Shown piece after piece: positions 14,161-24,900 of a DNA stretch of 64,000 bases (positions are counted from its first letter, which is position 1; each line of letters starts with the position of its first letter). A program made the position numbers and the translations under genes. Source of the DNA: Nymphaea colorata (Eukaryota > Streptophyta > Magnoliopsida > Nymphaeales > Nymphaeaceae); assembly GCF_008831285.2 (NCBI RefSeq), contig NC_045148.1, forward strand, positions 11,452,183 through 11,516,182. Reading direction: 5' to 3'. The notes under the pieces are model-generated. The model was given only the letters and a program-made list of their open reading frames with translations. It was not told where the DNA came from and ran no database searches.

Positions 14161-14699
14161 ACCAAATGCTAAGCATTTCAAAACCTTACATCCAAAGGAT
14201 TACCACACGAGAATTCTTAACCATCACAAGGCAAATCTATCAACATCAAAAGACTGGGATACCTTTTTCCACATAAGAAGGTGGAAATACTTTTCCATTC
14301 CACATCAGAAGTCTGGGATATTTTTTCCATCAGAAGTCACAAAGCCCCATCTTTTAGCGCGCGAGGCGGAAGAAGATTGCCCGTGTTCATAGAGTTTCAG
14401 ACCAACTCCACAGTTTTTGTCATGATGTCTCACATTTCACTTTCCTGACTAAGTTGTCTGTTAGTTTCAGTTTGTCAATGTCCAAAGAGTTTCAAACCAA
14501 CTTCAGTCCTTGACATAATGTCTCGTATTTAGCCTTCCTAGTTCAGTTGTTTGTTGAATCCATCGGTAGCTGCCTGCATCGGCCTCTGATTAAACAGATC
14601 CAGGTCAGGTCAGTACATACTCATTTTTCTTTCTGATCAAATACGAATACGCGCGGCTTTATAATTGTTGATGGGATATTTGGTCTTCATAAAGTTTGG

Positions 14700-15310
14700 A
14701 TTCGCATGTGGTTGTTGGTGGAGCTAAAACCATTGACCAAGAACTTAGGGCTCTTTTGGAGTTAATCGTCAAATATCATGTACATCCATAAATCTGGTTG
14801 TAAAGAAAAGTCATTGATTGCTAATAAAGAGAGGAACTGATACGGAAAAGCAAATGCTAATCAAGTTGAGAAGTCAAATATTAGGTGAAGTCTTAAGTTG
14901 ACAACAAGAGCTCCATCGACTTGATTCGTGAGCAGGACTTGTAGAGTGTTCAAGTTGAAGAAGGCCCATGCATCTTGAGCAGAGATTGTTCTTCTTTGAA
15001 AGAGCAGAGATTCAGCAATTGAAAGAAGTGCTGATTCATTGAGATTCTTCTTCTTTCCAAACAGAACAAACTGAGACAGAATCGATCAGATCGATGTAAA
15101 GAGAGATCCGTTTTTAAGTCTCAAGATTGTAGTAGGGTCATCAACATTAACTCGACCATGACAGTGGCTTTTACTTTTTCTATCTGTTCTTACCCTTGTG
15201 GTTTTATCTCGCTTCGGATCAAATCTGACCCTGTAGATATGATTCTCTTGGTTGATTTATTAGATCAACAAACGAACTCTCCCATGAGTATAATACGAAA
15301 GACTTAATTC
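14700..15310. other. Intergenic sequence, possibly an old LTR fragment
   Basis: The composition (GTCAAGTTGAAGAAGGCCC-type text, GA/TTC-rich) recalls Copia LTRs. No matching second copy, primer site or TSD is visible, so this is weak. Confidence 0.15.
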
Positions 15311-15843
15311 CTTGAGACCTGCTTTCATTTTGCTGTCCAGGACAACTGATTGTTGCATCTAGCAGCAGCACGTGTAAAGAAAACTTTTCCTAAAAAACGT
15401 TCCTCTTCCTTCGCAAAATTGTTGTTTACCATGTACCATCAAGTTGATTCCACTAAATTTTTTCTCGTCATCCTAAGATCAAGCATTAGTAAATCTTGGG
15501 GAGCATCTTCTTGAAGGGCTTCCACGTTGTGATCAATTTTTTTGTATGTAAGAAGAATAGGAGTGGATCCTGCAAATGAATCAGATCTTGGAGTTGGTGT
15601 CTTTTCTTTACGTGATGTTTGGTTGAACCAGTTATTCGGATAAGAATCAGTACCATCTTCTTAGTATTTTGCAGATCTGAATCCAACCCACTCGTATCCC
15701 TATATATGCATGCTCATCTTCTCTTTCATAATTAAGTTACCTTCCTGCGTTGTGAAACTCAAATTTACTCAAAGGCATCCACAAGAAAGTACCAAGCTTT
15801 TATAGGCTCAAACTTAAGTGTGTTTTGTGATAGTCCCAGGTCT

Positions 15844-16330
15844 GCTGATCTGAAATTCCTTCTATGTAGGCTCAGGAGATTAAACAAACACTGGATTTCA
15901 GATCTATAAAAAACGAGGATTTGAGATCCTCATTGTGTGGCCAAAACCTCAGATTTGAGGTCTGATGGAAGGGCGTCTGACCTCACCCCTATCATAAATC
16001 CTCAGTGATTCGACTAATCGCCTTGGATTTCAGATCCAGAGTAAACAAACACCATACGAGGATAGAGGATAATGGGGATCCCTCTCCTCCTAACTTCACC
16101 AATCAACTCAATCCAAGTAAACTACAGATCTATTTTCAGATAGCATGCATATATAAGCATTCCCACAACATGGAAAATCTAAGCTTTCCAACCAACGTAT
16201 ATATGCATATGGAAATTAATGGATCCCTTCATGGAAGGGATTCAACCGGTTGGTTGGATCTGGAATAAATGCCCAATATTTGAGATGGTAGATCCAGGAT
16301 GAAAATTCCTCATGCTAGATCCAATAACAA
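15844..16330. repeat. Dispersed repeat, copy 2, with MITE-like end
   Basis: The first 200 bp are homologous to 14,010-14,160. The right end reads AACAAACAAACACCCCCTAA, a motif common at ends of small plant DNA transposons. A matching inverted left end is not certain. Confidence 0.4.
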
Positions 16331-16859
16331 ACAAACACCCCCTAACTATACTCATGATCCGCGATGATGATCACCACAGTTAGAAATATTGCTGGCGAAA
16401 GGAGGCGATATCGACCAGATCAGGCTCTCTCCATCTCTGATCTCTTTGCATTTTAAAGAAAGATACGATTAAAATTTGGGAGGTGTTGGTTAGTATTTAC
16501 AAGGCAACGGAGAATCACCGCTGAGGCCCATGTTGATCAGCTTTTCCGTTCGGCTGGACAGTAGATCCATCAATAAATCTGGTCTTATTACCGGCACCGG
16601 CTGCCATCAACATTAGCTCAACTCCATGCATGTTGCATAACAATCACGGCCGGTTAATGGCTGGGAAACCAGGACATCGCCGGATCAGGACGATGCAGAT
16701 AGAAGAGTCTTAACTCAGAAACAGGTTCTCCTCACCATCTGCCCAAGACGGTGACTATTAAATTGGACCAGGTGAAGAGTCAAATGCATTTTATTACTTG
16801 CAGTCCTCGAGTTTCTCTTCATGCGCCTCATTGGCCTCAAATTCGATTCTGACACAACC

Positions 16860-17510
16860 ATTTTGGAACCACTATGAAGGAATACACTTTTACAGTAAAA
16901 TTTGTACAAGATCTGTTTTGCCTTGAGCTATCACGGAGAGATGTCAAACAAGTAAACGTGCATAATGCCTTCTTACATAGTCATCTAAGAAAGGATGTCT
17001 ATGGTGCAACTCACAGTTTTGAAAATCTAAGAGTATTTCTTAATCATGACTGCAGACTTCAGAAAGCCTTGTTAAAGTGGCACCCAATGCATGGCACTCG
17101 ATTTTGGCTGATCGATTAAATCTGGAATCGACACATCCTGTTTGTTTCTAAGAATGACAAGGGCATTTAGTATATCTTGGTTTATGTTGAAGACATTAGT
17201 GCATTGCAAGAAATTCTATTGAGAATATTAACTGTGTCATCCAAAGCTTGGAAATTAAGAGTTTTGTTTAAAAGATAGGGGCGATCTCCCGGAATATTTC
17301 TAGTGATCCATGTATAGAAACAAGGAAACAATGGAGTTAGCCAGGAAAAGAAATGTTTCGGAACTTCTCTTTGGAGTTGCTATGGTAGACGTCAAGCTTC
17401 CCTCCAACCCGAAGGGTCTTTCTCCACCTCCTGCTGAAAAGACAATTTAATGATCCCACCTTAACTGGTAGAGTTTCTGGGACCAGACGAGATATTTCCT
17501 AGTGTTAACT
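16860..17510 (+). pseudogene. Decayed Copia reverse transcriptase fragment
   Basis: Frames carry the order of Copia RT motifs. VKQVNVHNAFLHSHLRKDVY (near 16,940-16,995) corresponds to the [11 protein letters not shown]...EEVYM block. KALLKWHPMHGTRFW (near 17,060-17,106) matches the [14 protein letters not shown] block. LVYVEDIS (near 17,179-17,202) is the YVDD active-site region, with YVED in place of YVDD. Stops and shifts break the frame, and no LTRs remain around it. It lies outside the genes and is older than the intronic elements. Confidence 0.7.
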
Positions 17511-17609
17511 GTGTCGGATTGTATATGGGGCGGAGCAACATGTCAGCATGTGGGCACACACAGTTCCATAACACTTGGTTTATTTTATGCTCAGAAATAA
17601 TGTTTTGGT

Positions 17610-17720
17610 TGGAGTTTTAAATGGTAAAGTTTTTCTCGGGTATAATATAGTAAGCTTAAAAAAGATGAAAAAAAATTTCAAAATTAAAAAAAAACTAAAA
17701 ATTAAAATAAATGAAAACTA
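17610..17720. repeat. Partial copy of the element-I family
   Basis: The words GGTAAAG, TTTCTC-GGTATAATA and the following A-rich text match the left part of the elements at 30,066 and 60,360. The ends are lost. Confidence 0.4.
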
Positions 17721-17862
17721 AAACATCAACATTAAAAGATAAATAGATTTGCAACATAAATAAATTTGCAACAAAAACATCAGGAGAAAATATTTGTATG
17801 CAATCTGATCTAACAGTGGCAATAATTACTTGAACTGTGATATATGTGAATCAAACTTAAAA

Positions 17863-17990
17863 CTACCTACAGTGCATTTTTCAACATTGTTGGCTTAATT
17901 CTACCTACAGTGCATTTTTCAACATTTTCTAATTTAAGTTTTTTAAACATACCTTCAAATGATTCTTTTAACGTAGATTCTTTTAACGTA
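17863..17990. repeat. Local short direct duplications
   Basis: CTACCTACAGTGCATTTTTC occurs at 17863 and 17901. GATTCTTTTAACGTA is doubled in tandem at 17961-17990. These look like slippage or patch-repair scars. Confidence 0.85.
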
Positions 17991-18057
17991 GAGTGCCAAT
18001 CGTGCTTCTACATCATCACCTGGGGGAGGACGTAAAAGGGGGCAGGGTGGGGGCAAC

Positions 18058-18275
18058 GTGGCGCTGCCAGAAATAGACCGCTGCTGCTCCTCCTCCTCTG
18101 TTTTCCTCTCACCGGACCTCTCCGACGTGAAGGCGGAGTGTGAGGAGGATGATGCCGTGGAGGATGAGCTCTCCGACCGCTTCCGATACTGCTCGACTCG
18201 ATCCGGTGCCGACCTTACCTTCTCGATGGTGCAAACACTGATCCTCTGTATATTTTTAGGAATTGTCTCTTCTTA
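18058..18275 (+). other. GC-rich open frame without ATG, unknown
   Basis: A 72-codon frame opens at a GTG, so no true start is visible. It is acidic in the middle (KAECEEDDAVEDELSDRF) and ends in a hydrophobic stretch. Composition changes sharply from the flanks. It could be a captured or orphan exon of another gene. I do not recognise the product. Confidence 0.2.
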
Positions 18276-18503
18276 ATAGACTTGCTAGGTCAAACTACCA
18301 AAGGCGTCTTCTAATTTGCTCTCAGAATGATAAACTCTGGTGTCATATCCAAAGAAGACAAATCATGTGCCTATATGTCAGCAGAAACAATCTGATGAAT
18401 ATATACTGTTGAGGACCCATTCCTAAGGATGTCAATGCATGAACGCAAATCATGTGCCTGTATGAGAGTGGAAAAAGTAATGGTTATACATTACTCTCAA
18501 ACC

Positions 18504-18659
18504 TAACACTTGTTTTCCAGTAAACCCATGCACAATTATCAATTAAACCATAGTCTCAACTCTCAAGTTTGCTTTTCTATGTGTATACGTGCCTATCTAG
18601 ATTTGCAAGTCAACACCTTCATCCTGCTAACACTTGTTTTCCAGTAAACCCATGCACAA
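18504..18659. repeat. Pair of 32-bp direct repeats
   Basis: TAACACTTGTTTTCCAGTAA followed by ACCCATGCACAA occurs at 18504 and again at 18628, with 124-bp spacing. Confidence 0.9.
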
Positions 18660-18779
18660 AAACCTCACTAAAATTTTAACGACGTCTTTGTACTTTCCTT
18701 TTTACATTTTCCAATTCTAAAATGCATTTTTTTAATGCTTAAACATAAAAATGCAAATAGACATAGTTCCGGTTCAGAA

Positions 18780-18973
18780 ATACGTCGATTTAGATATGAC
18801 CCGATCCGCAGAAGTCAAGCGGCGAGCTCCCATTAAAGAATGCGTGGAACTTGACTGAGGCTCGCTCTCTCTCCAGCGGCGTCGGGTGTGGTGCCGGTAC
18901 AGACCATCGCTATTGCTTCAATTTCTGAATCCGCAGTGCTCCCTCCTTCCAAGTTTTCTTGTGCTGCTACCAC
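18780..18973 (+). promoter_or_regulatory. Probable promoter and 5' UTR of the sulfurtransferase gene
   Basis: The region is GC-richer than its surroundings, with a CT-rich leader (GGCTCGCTCTCTCTCCAGCG near 18,860) just upstream of the ATG at 18974. The exact start is unknown. Confidence 0.5.
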
Positions 18974-21900
18974 ATGGCGACTGCTATCTTAGGAAGATCC
19001 CTTTCGGGGCTGAGATCGGTCCGACCATCGATTCCAAGGGCGAGCAAAACCCCAATCTCTAACGCGTTCTTAATAGTGAGTGTTGGTTACTGTTTCCAAA
19101 AGCTTACCCCATTTCAAGTGCAATTTATTATGCTTCACATTTTGTCTTCCAAGCAACAATTAGATTCACAAGTCAAATCCAGTTATTTCCATGTTCAACT
19201 ACTTTTGTGGATTTTTCTTGTGGTTGGCGGTGCTTTTTTTTTGTTAATCTTTGTTGTTTGGAAGAATTTATTGTGATGAGAAGGGTGTTTTGAGTGTGAA
19301 TAGTTTTCATCAATTCAATTTACTCATCTTTCATTCATTCTTCTCCTTCTTCCATATATGATGCTTCAGAAGGAGGTAGTTCTGTGCAACACTTTCGTTT
19401 TTGTCTGTAGTAAGGCACTTTTGTAAGACTTGCTTATTTTGGAGTCATTTTTAATGCTTGGCAGTCTGTTAGGCTTTTCTTAATTTTTTATATGATTGAT
19501 TTTTTTTTTTCTCAAAGGGTTTTTCTTTGTTTTCATTGCTGTTATTGGTACTTCCGCTTTTCTGGAAGATGTTAAGAAAGAAGAGTTTGATCCGAAATTT
19601 ACTTTTCTTTTCGTCTTTTGCACATATAAGGCAGGTTGATTATTTGTGGTTCTAGTTCTTCTCGTGCTGTTCTCATTCATTGCCATTTGTGGTTTTAGTT
19701 ATTCTCATGTTGATTTCGTTGCCATTTTCTCATATGAATGCTTGGTTTCATGTCCAACGCTGAAAATTACTGAGCACCACCTTTTTGTGCCGTCATTACT
19801 TCCACTCTTCCTCTTCAGTTTATTTGTTAATTTCCTTTTTCTTTTGTTTCTTTGTATTGCTACTTGAGTCTGAGTTTTACTCATGTATGAGTTGGTGTTA
19901 TATTTTGTTTGCCCCTGGGGTTTCAAGATTTTGAATAGTCGTTTATTTTCCTATGAGTAGCTGAGGTGCTTTTGGCTTGACATCTTGTTTGTAGAAGAGG
20001 TTCTTGTGTTGCCTTGTTCATCCGACGCTTTTCTCTGCGACTTCTGGCTCATCGCATTGTGTTGCAGTCAGTTCAGCCCAGACATGCAAAGCTTCATATT
20101 CCACTCAAACGATAACAACGACTGAACCAGTTGTTTCTGTTGATCAGCTTCATGATAACCTTCGGGATCCGTACCTGAAGGTTCTCTCTCTCCCTCTCCC
20201 TCTTCCATTTCCTTTGATGATGAACTCTCATGAATATTTCATCTGACTTTATGTAGACGTGAGACAATTTGTGTATGTTATTGTTGTTGATTCTAGTATT
20301 AGTTTCATTCCATTTGCAATTATATGGTTAGAAAAACATACTTGCCACAATTTTTTGGTTACCTGGTTTAGATATTATATGTGATGTCCAATCATTGACA
20401 GAAACAAGTAGTGAATCTGGCTTGAAGGGTTAACCTGAGCAATTAGAAAAAAGATGAACAAAGCATACTTCTTGATTGTCTGTTCTTTTTGTAATAAAAG
20501 AGTATAATAGTCCACAACACGATAAAAGGGCTAACAGCTAGTATAATGTCAATGTTCTGGGTTGTGAGGTAGGAGAGTATCAGCTTGATAGAGAGATGGA
20601 TCTGAAAGTGAGGGTCCCCTTTGTATACCATGTCATTTGGGTTAAGGGAGCTAATTTTTTTTTTTTGTAAGTGAAGGAGGTTCTCTCACCTTGAAAAGGG
20701 AAGCACTTAATAAAGAATAGAGTTCTCTTCTTCTCATGTGCTTGCCGAATTCCCATTTTTGTTGCAGGAGAAATCAGGCGTTAACAGATTCTTCTTGCAA
20801 CTGTATACATATTAATTTGTAGCATTATGTATAACTTAGGAGACCCACCCAAATATTTTTTTCTGGTAATAATTCCAAGCAAAATATATTGTGGCCAATG
20901 TTCTTAGAGCCTAGAGGCAATAAGGTGAAGCAAGGTGTAAATCTTGATGCATTGAAATTTGAAACATAAGCTTCAAGATCGAATTAATGAACTTATAATA
21001 TTCATGAAAATTAATGTAAAATATAAAAAAGAACAGCTAAAGTGACAAGTATATAAGAAAGTTATGTTACATGGGTATGAGTTGCAAAGTGCTTTAAAAA
21101 AATTTGGGTATAGGGACATGGATGTGTGTGTACATATATATTAGACACACACACACCCACCCCAAACAATAAGATTCTAAACAAATTATCCATTTGTCAA
21201 CAGTCCACACTTATATATGTGCACAAACGAAGAATAAATACTGTTTTTGCAGTTCTATTGTTAACAAAAACAAACTAAAAGGTTAGTGAAACTGCAAAAC
21301 TATGAAAGGAACTGAGAAAGAGAAGAGGATATAGGGTGAAAGAGAAAGAGGTGGAGATATAGAGAGAAAAGAAGCCGGAAAAGAGGAAAAAAACTGAAAA
21401 ATAAATAAAAAACAGCAAGTGGGTTCTTCTTGGAACATAGGCAATGAAAGAAAGGAAAAAATTGAAAAAAGTGATTGGAGAAGAGTGCCTTCATCGGAAA
21501 AAGTTGCTGTCTCTTCGGAGAATGCCACCGCTTGCTGGAGAAGTTTGCCGGATGCCAGAAATCAAAGTTGGGTAGGATATTGAAGGTTTCTGCTATGGAG
21601 AACAGCCTTTAAAAGTGGGATGCTGTCTATTGTGTAAACTTAACAAAAAAAGCCATAAATATGGATGCTTTTGGACTTGGTCAAAATTGACCGAGTTCAA
21701 AATTGGACAGATTTGGTGTTGGGTGTGTTGACTGCACCCAACCCGGTCAGAGCCGCACCCAAGCTGTGTCCACAGCTGCACCCACACCCATACCCATGTT
21801 GGCACATGTTGGGACTAGTACTTTTCTCTTTTGGGAGTGTCCATGTGTTCAGATAGGGAAATATCGCGTCTGTAAAGGGGTTTTTTATAAATAGTCATAC

Positions 21901-24900
21901 GAATAATGGGTCGGGTCCTTCTTCTTGTTTGACCCATCTTCGTAGTATATACGTTGTACAAAGTTAATGATACTTACCTCTTAGTGAGAGGAGTTTTTCT
22001 CAGGCCTGACCTCGTGTTGGGAGTGCATCCGTGTGGGAAATTATTTGATCATTTGTAGGAGGTTTAGATACCCACTATGATTGGTATCAGAGCCACCATG
22101 GCGAGTAAAGAGGCTCTCACAACCTTAGAAACCATGAAGAAACAGGCAGATAGCGCCGACAGCTGCTGGTTGGGCGTCGAGAGAAACTGAGGCAAATTGG
22201 GGCAATGACTAACAGAAGTGGACACCAGCATGCAAACAATGATGTCAGAGATGGTGGGAATGCTGCGTGAGGTGCTGCAGAGGGTTGATTCCTGCAGCTC
22301 GCACCAAAATATACCACACAGTCCAGATATGAATCCCCAAACCCAGCCTTCATCAGATTCGTCTTTGCGCAGTGGGGAGGTTGCAGTATTTCATTGGCTA
22401 CCTAAGATGGAGTTTCCGAAATTTCGGGGGAAGATCCTCTCAGTTTGGTGTTTACGTTAGAGCAGTATTTCGATTGGTAAGGGATTGCATTGAAGAATTG
22501 CGTGGAGCATGCTATCATGCATTTGGAAGGTGCTGCCATATGCTGGTACCTCTGGCTTGTGGCTCAGCAAGGGAAGCCAAGCTGGACCAGATTCATAGAA
22601 GTTCTCACAGTCAGACTTGGCCCATTTGCGTATTTGGATTTCAATGTGGAGTTGTCAAAAATTAAACAATGTGGATTTCTGATCAAATACCAGGCAGAAT
22701 TTGAAGAGTTGAATAACATGGTCTGTGGGTGGCCACTGGAGGCCTCGGTCGGGACCTTTGTGGGAGGGTTGAAAGAGGAATTGAGCGCTGAGGTGCAAGC
22801 CACAAGACCGCAGACGCTGTTGGAAGCCTTTGAAGTTACTAGAGTGGCCGAGGAGAAATGCCAGCGACTAGGAATTTATGTCGGAGAACTTAAACCCCCT
22901 TAAACTGACAACGTGGAAATCTCCAGTGCCCCCAAGTGATGTTGGAACACTTACTTCGCCGCCTAGAAAGGCTAACATAGGGAAGAATATGCTGGTGAAG
23001 AGATTAAACCCTGATCAAATTAGGGAGAGGCGTCGAAAAGGGTGTGCTTCCAATGTGAGGAGAAGTGGTGTCCCGAGCACACCTCAAAAAATTGCACGTA
23101 TTTGGTGGATGAGAATGACGACGAAGAGGAGACAGAAACACTGGCAAAAGAAGGGCTGGAAGAAGGTGAAGGGGCAACACCTGAAATTTGACTACACGCA
23201 ATAGTAGGGGACAATGTGCCTCAAGTCATGCGCGTGCAAGGGAAGCTTGAAGGGAGGGAAAATCAACGTGCTGGTGGACACTGGGTCCACCTATAGTTTC
23301 ATTTGTGACAAGACGGCCCATGCATGTGGGTGTTTCATTGAAGGGCAACCAGAGTTCAAGGTAGTCGTGGGAGATGGAAGTTTCGTGCGATGCATTGGGC
23401 GCTGCCCGAAGGAGGTGGTCGAAATTCAGGGGCAAGGATTCGAGCTAGATTTGTGTCCCATAGCAATGGGAGGAGTTGACTTGGTGCTTGGAATACAATG
23501 GTTGAAACAACTCAAAAAGGTGGAATGGGTTTTCAGTGAAATGAAGATGATTTTCCGGTGGCGAGATGAGGAACACAGCTTTTGAGGGGCCTAAGTGACA
23601 CTGATACAGGCATCACAAGCAGGGTTGAGGGCAGAAAACTAGTGAAACAAGGTAACTTGCATTTGTTGATAGTATCTAAATGTGCTGATCGGAATAAGAA
23701 GACTGACTTTATTTCTAGACAGCCTGCATATTTACAACCATTTCCGGTACAACGTACTGAGGTTTCTGGTAAACCTGCTGGCCTCCCACCCGCATGCGAT
23801 TTTGACCATCAAATCAAACTAGAAACCAATTCCAAAGCAGTCAACTTACTGCCCTACAAGGACAGCCATGCATAGAAAAATGAAATAGAGCGGCTCATTT
23901 GGGAGATGCCCGAAGAGGGAATAATCCAGCCTAGTCGCAGTCCATACTCCTCACCTGCACTTTTGGTTAAAAAGAAAGATGGCTCTTGGCGTTTTTGTGT
24001 GGATTACAAGGTTCTAAATGCACTCGATTGGGGTGGGGGAATAATCCAGCCTAGTCGCAGTCCATACTCCTCACCTGCACTTTTGGTTAAAAAGAAAGAT
24101 GGCTCTTGGCGTTTTTGTGTGGATTACAAGGTTCTAAATGCACTCGATTGGGGTGGGTTTATTATCACCTAATATCTACTCGATTCGTGACTCTACTGAA
24201 ACGTATCCCTGACCCACAGGGTCCAGCCCTTAACAATACTTCCCCCTTACAAGACACTTTGTCCTCAAGGTGTAAATTCTGTAAAACAAGACGTAATGTC
24301 TTCTGCTAACGCCCAGGTTGCTGGCAGATCATCATAAGTGTTCCACTCGATGAGCCATTCAGATTATAGCTGCTTCCCTTGTCTCACCCTTCAAGTTCCC
24401 AACCTGCGGTAGGGATATAGGGCTGCTGGTTCAGTTAGTGCAGGAGCAGCGCTGGCCTCCACACCTGTGGGTGGATTGAAACAGGGTTTCAACTTTTAAA
24501 TGTGAAACACTGGGTGGATTAAACTCCCTGCAGGCAACCCAAGTTCATAGGCTATAAAGCCTATGCCCTTTTTATGGGCCAACAAACCTTGGTGTGAGCT
24601 TGCCACTGTCCTTCTTCACTGCTGAGCCCACTAGGGCGTCGAAGGAAGACCCGGTCTCCTTCCTTCAGCTGCAAGTATCAGTTTTCTCCTGTTATACCGG
24701 ATCACCATGCGGTTTGGGGCGGCAGCTAAGCGCTCTTTGAGATCTTGGAGGACTGCATCCCTGCACCTCAACTGGACATCTACATCTTCCTCCCTTGCTG
24801 TTCCTAGTTGGTATATCCTTAGGTTAGGTGGGGGGCGTCCATAGATAGCTTCGAAGGGTGTGATCCCTGTGGAAGAGTGTCAGCTCGTGTTACAAGCATA

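Noticed and set aside
21283-21528. Phe/Ser-rich minus-strand frame
   Set aside because: It is a translation of a GA-rich tract in the H' remnant; there is no domain.
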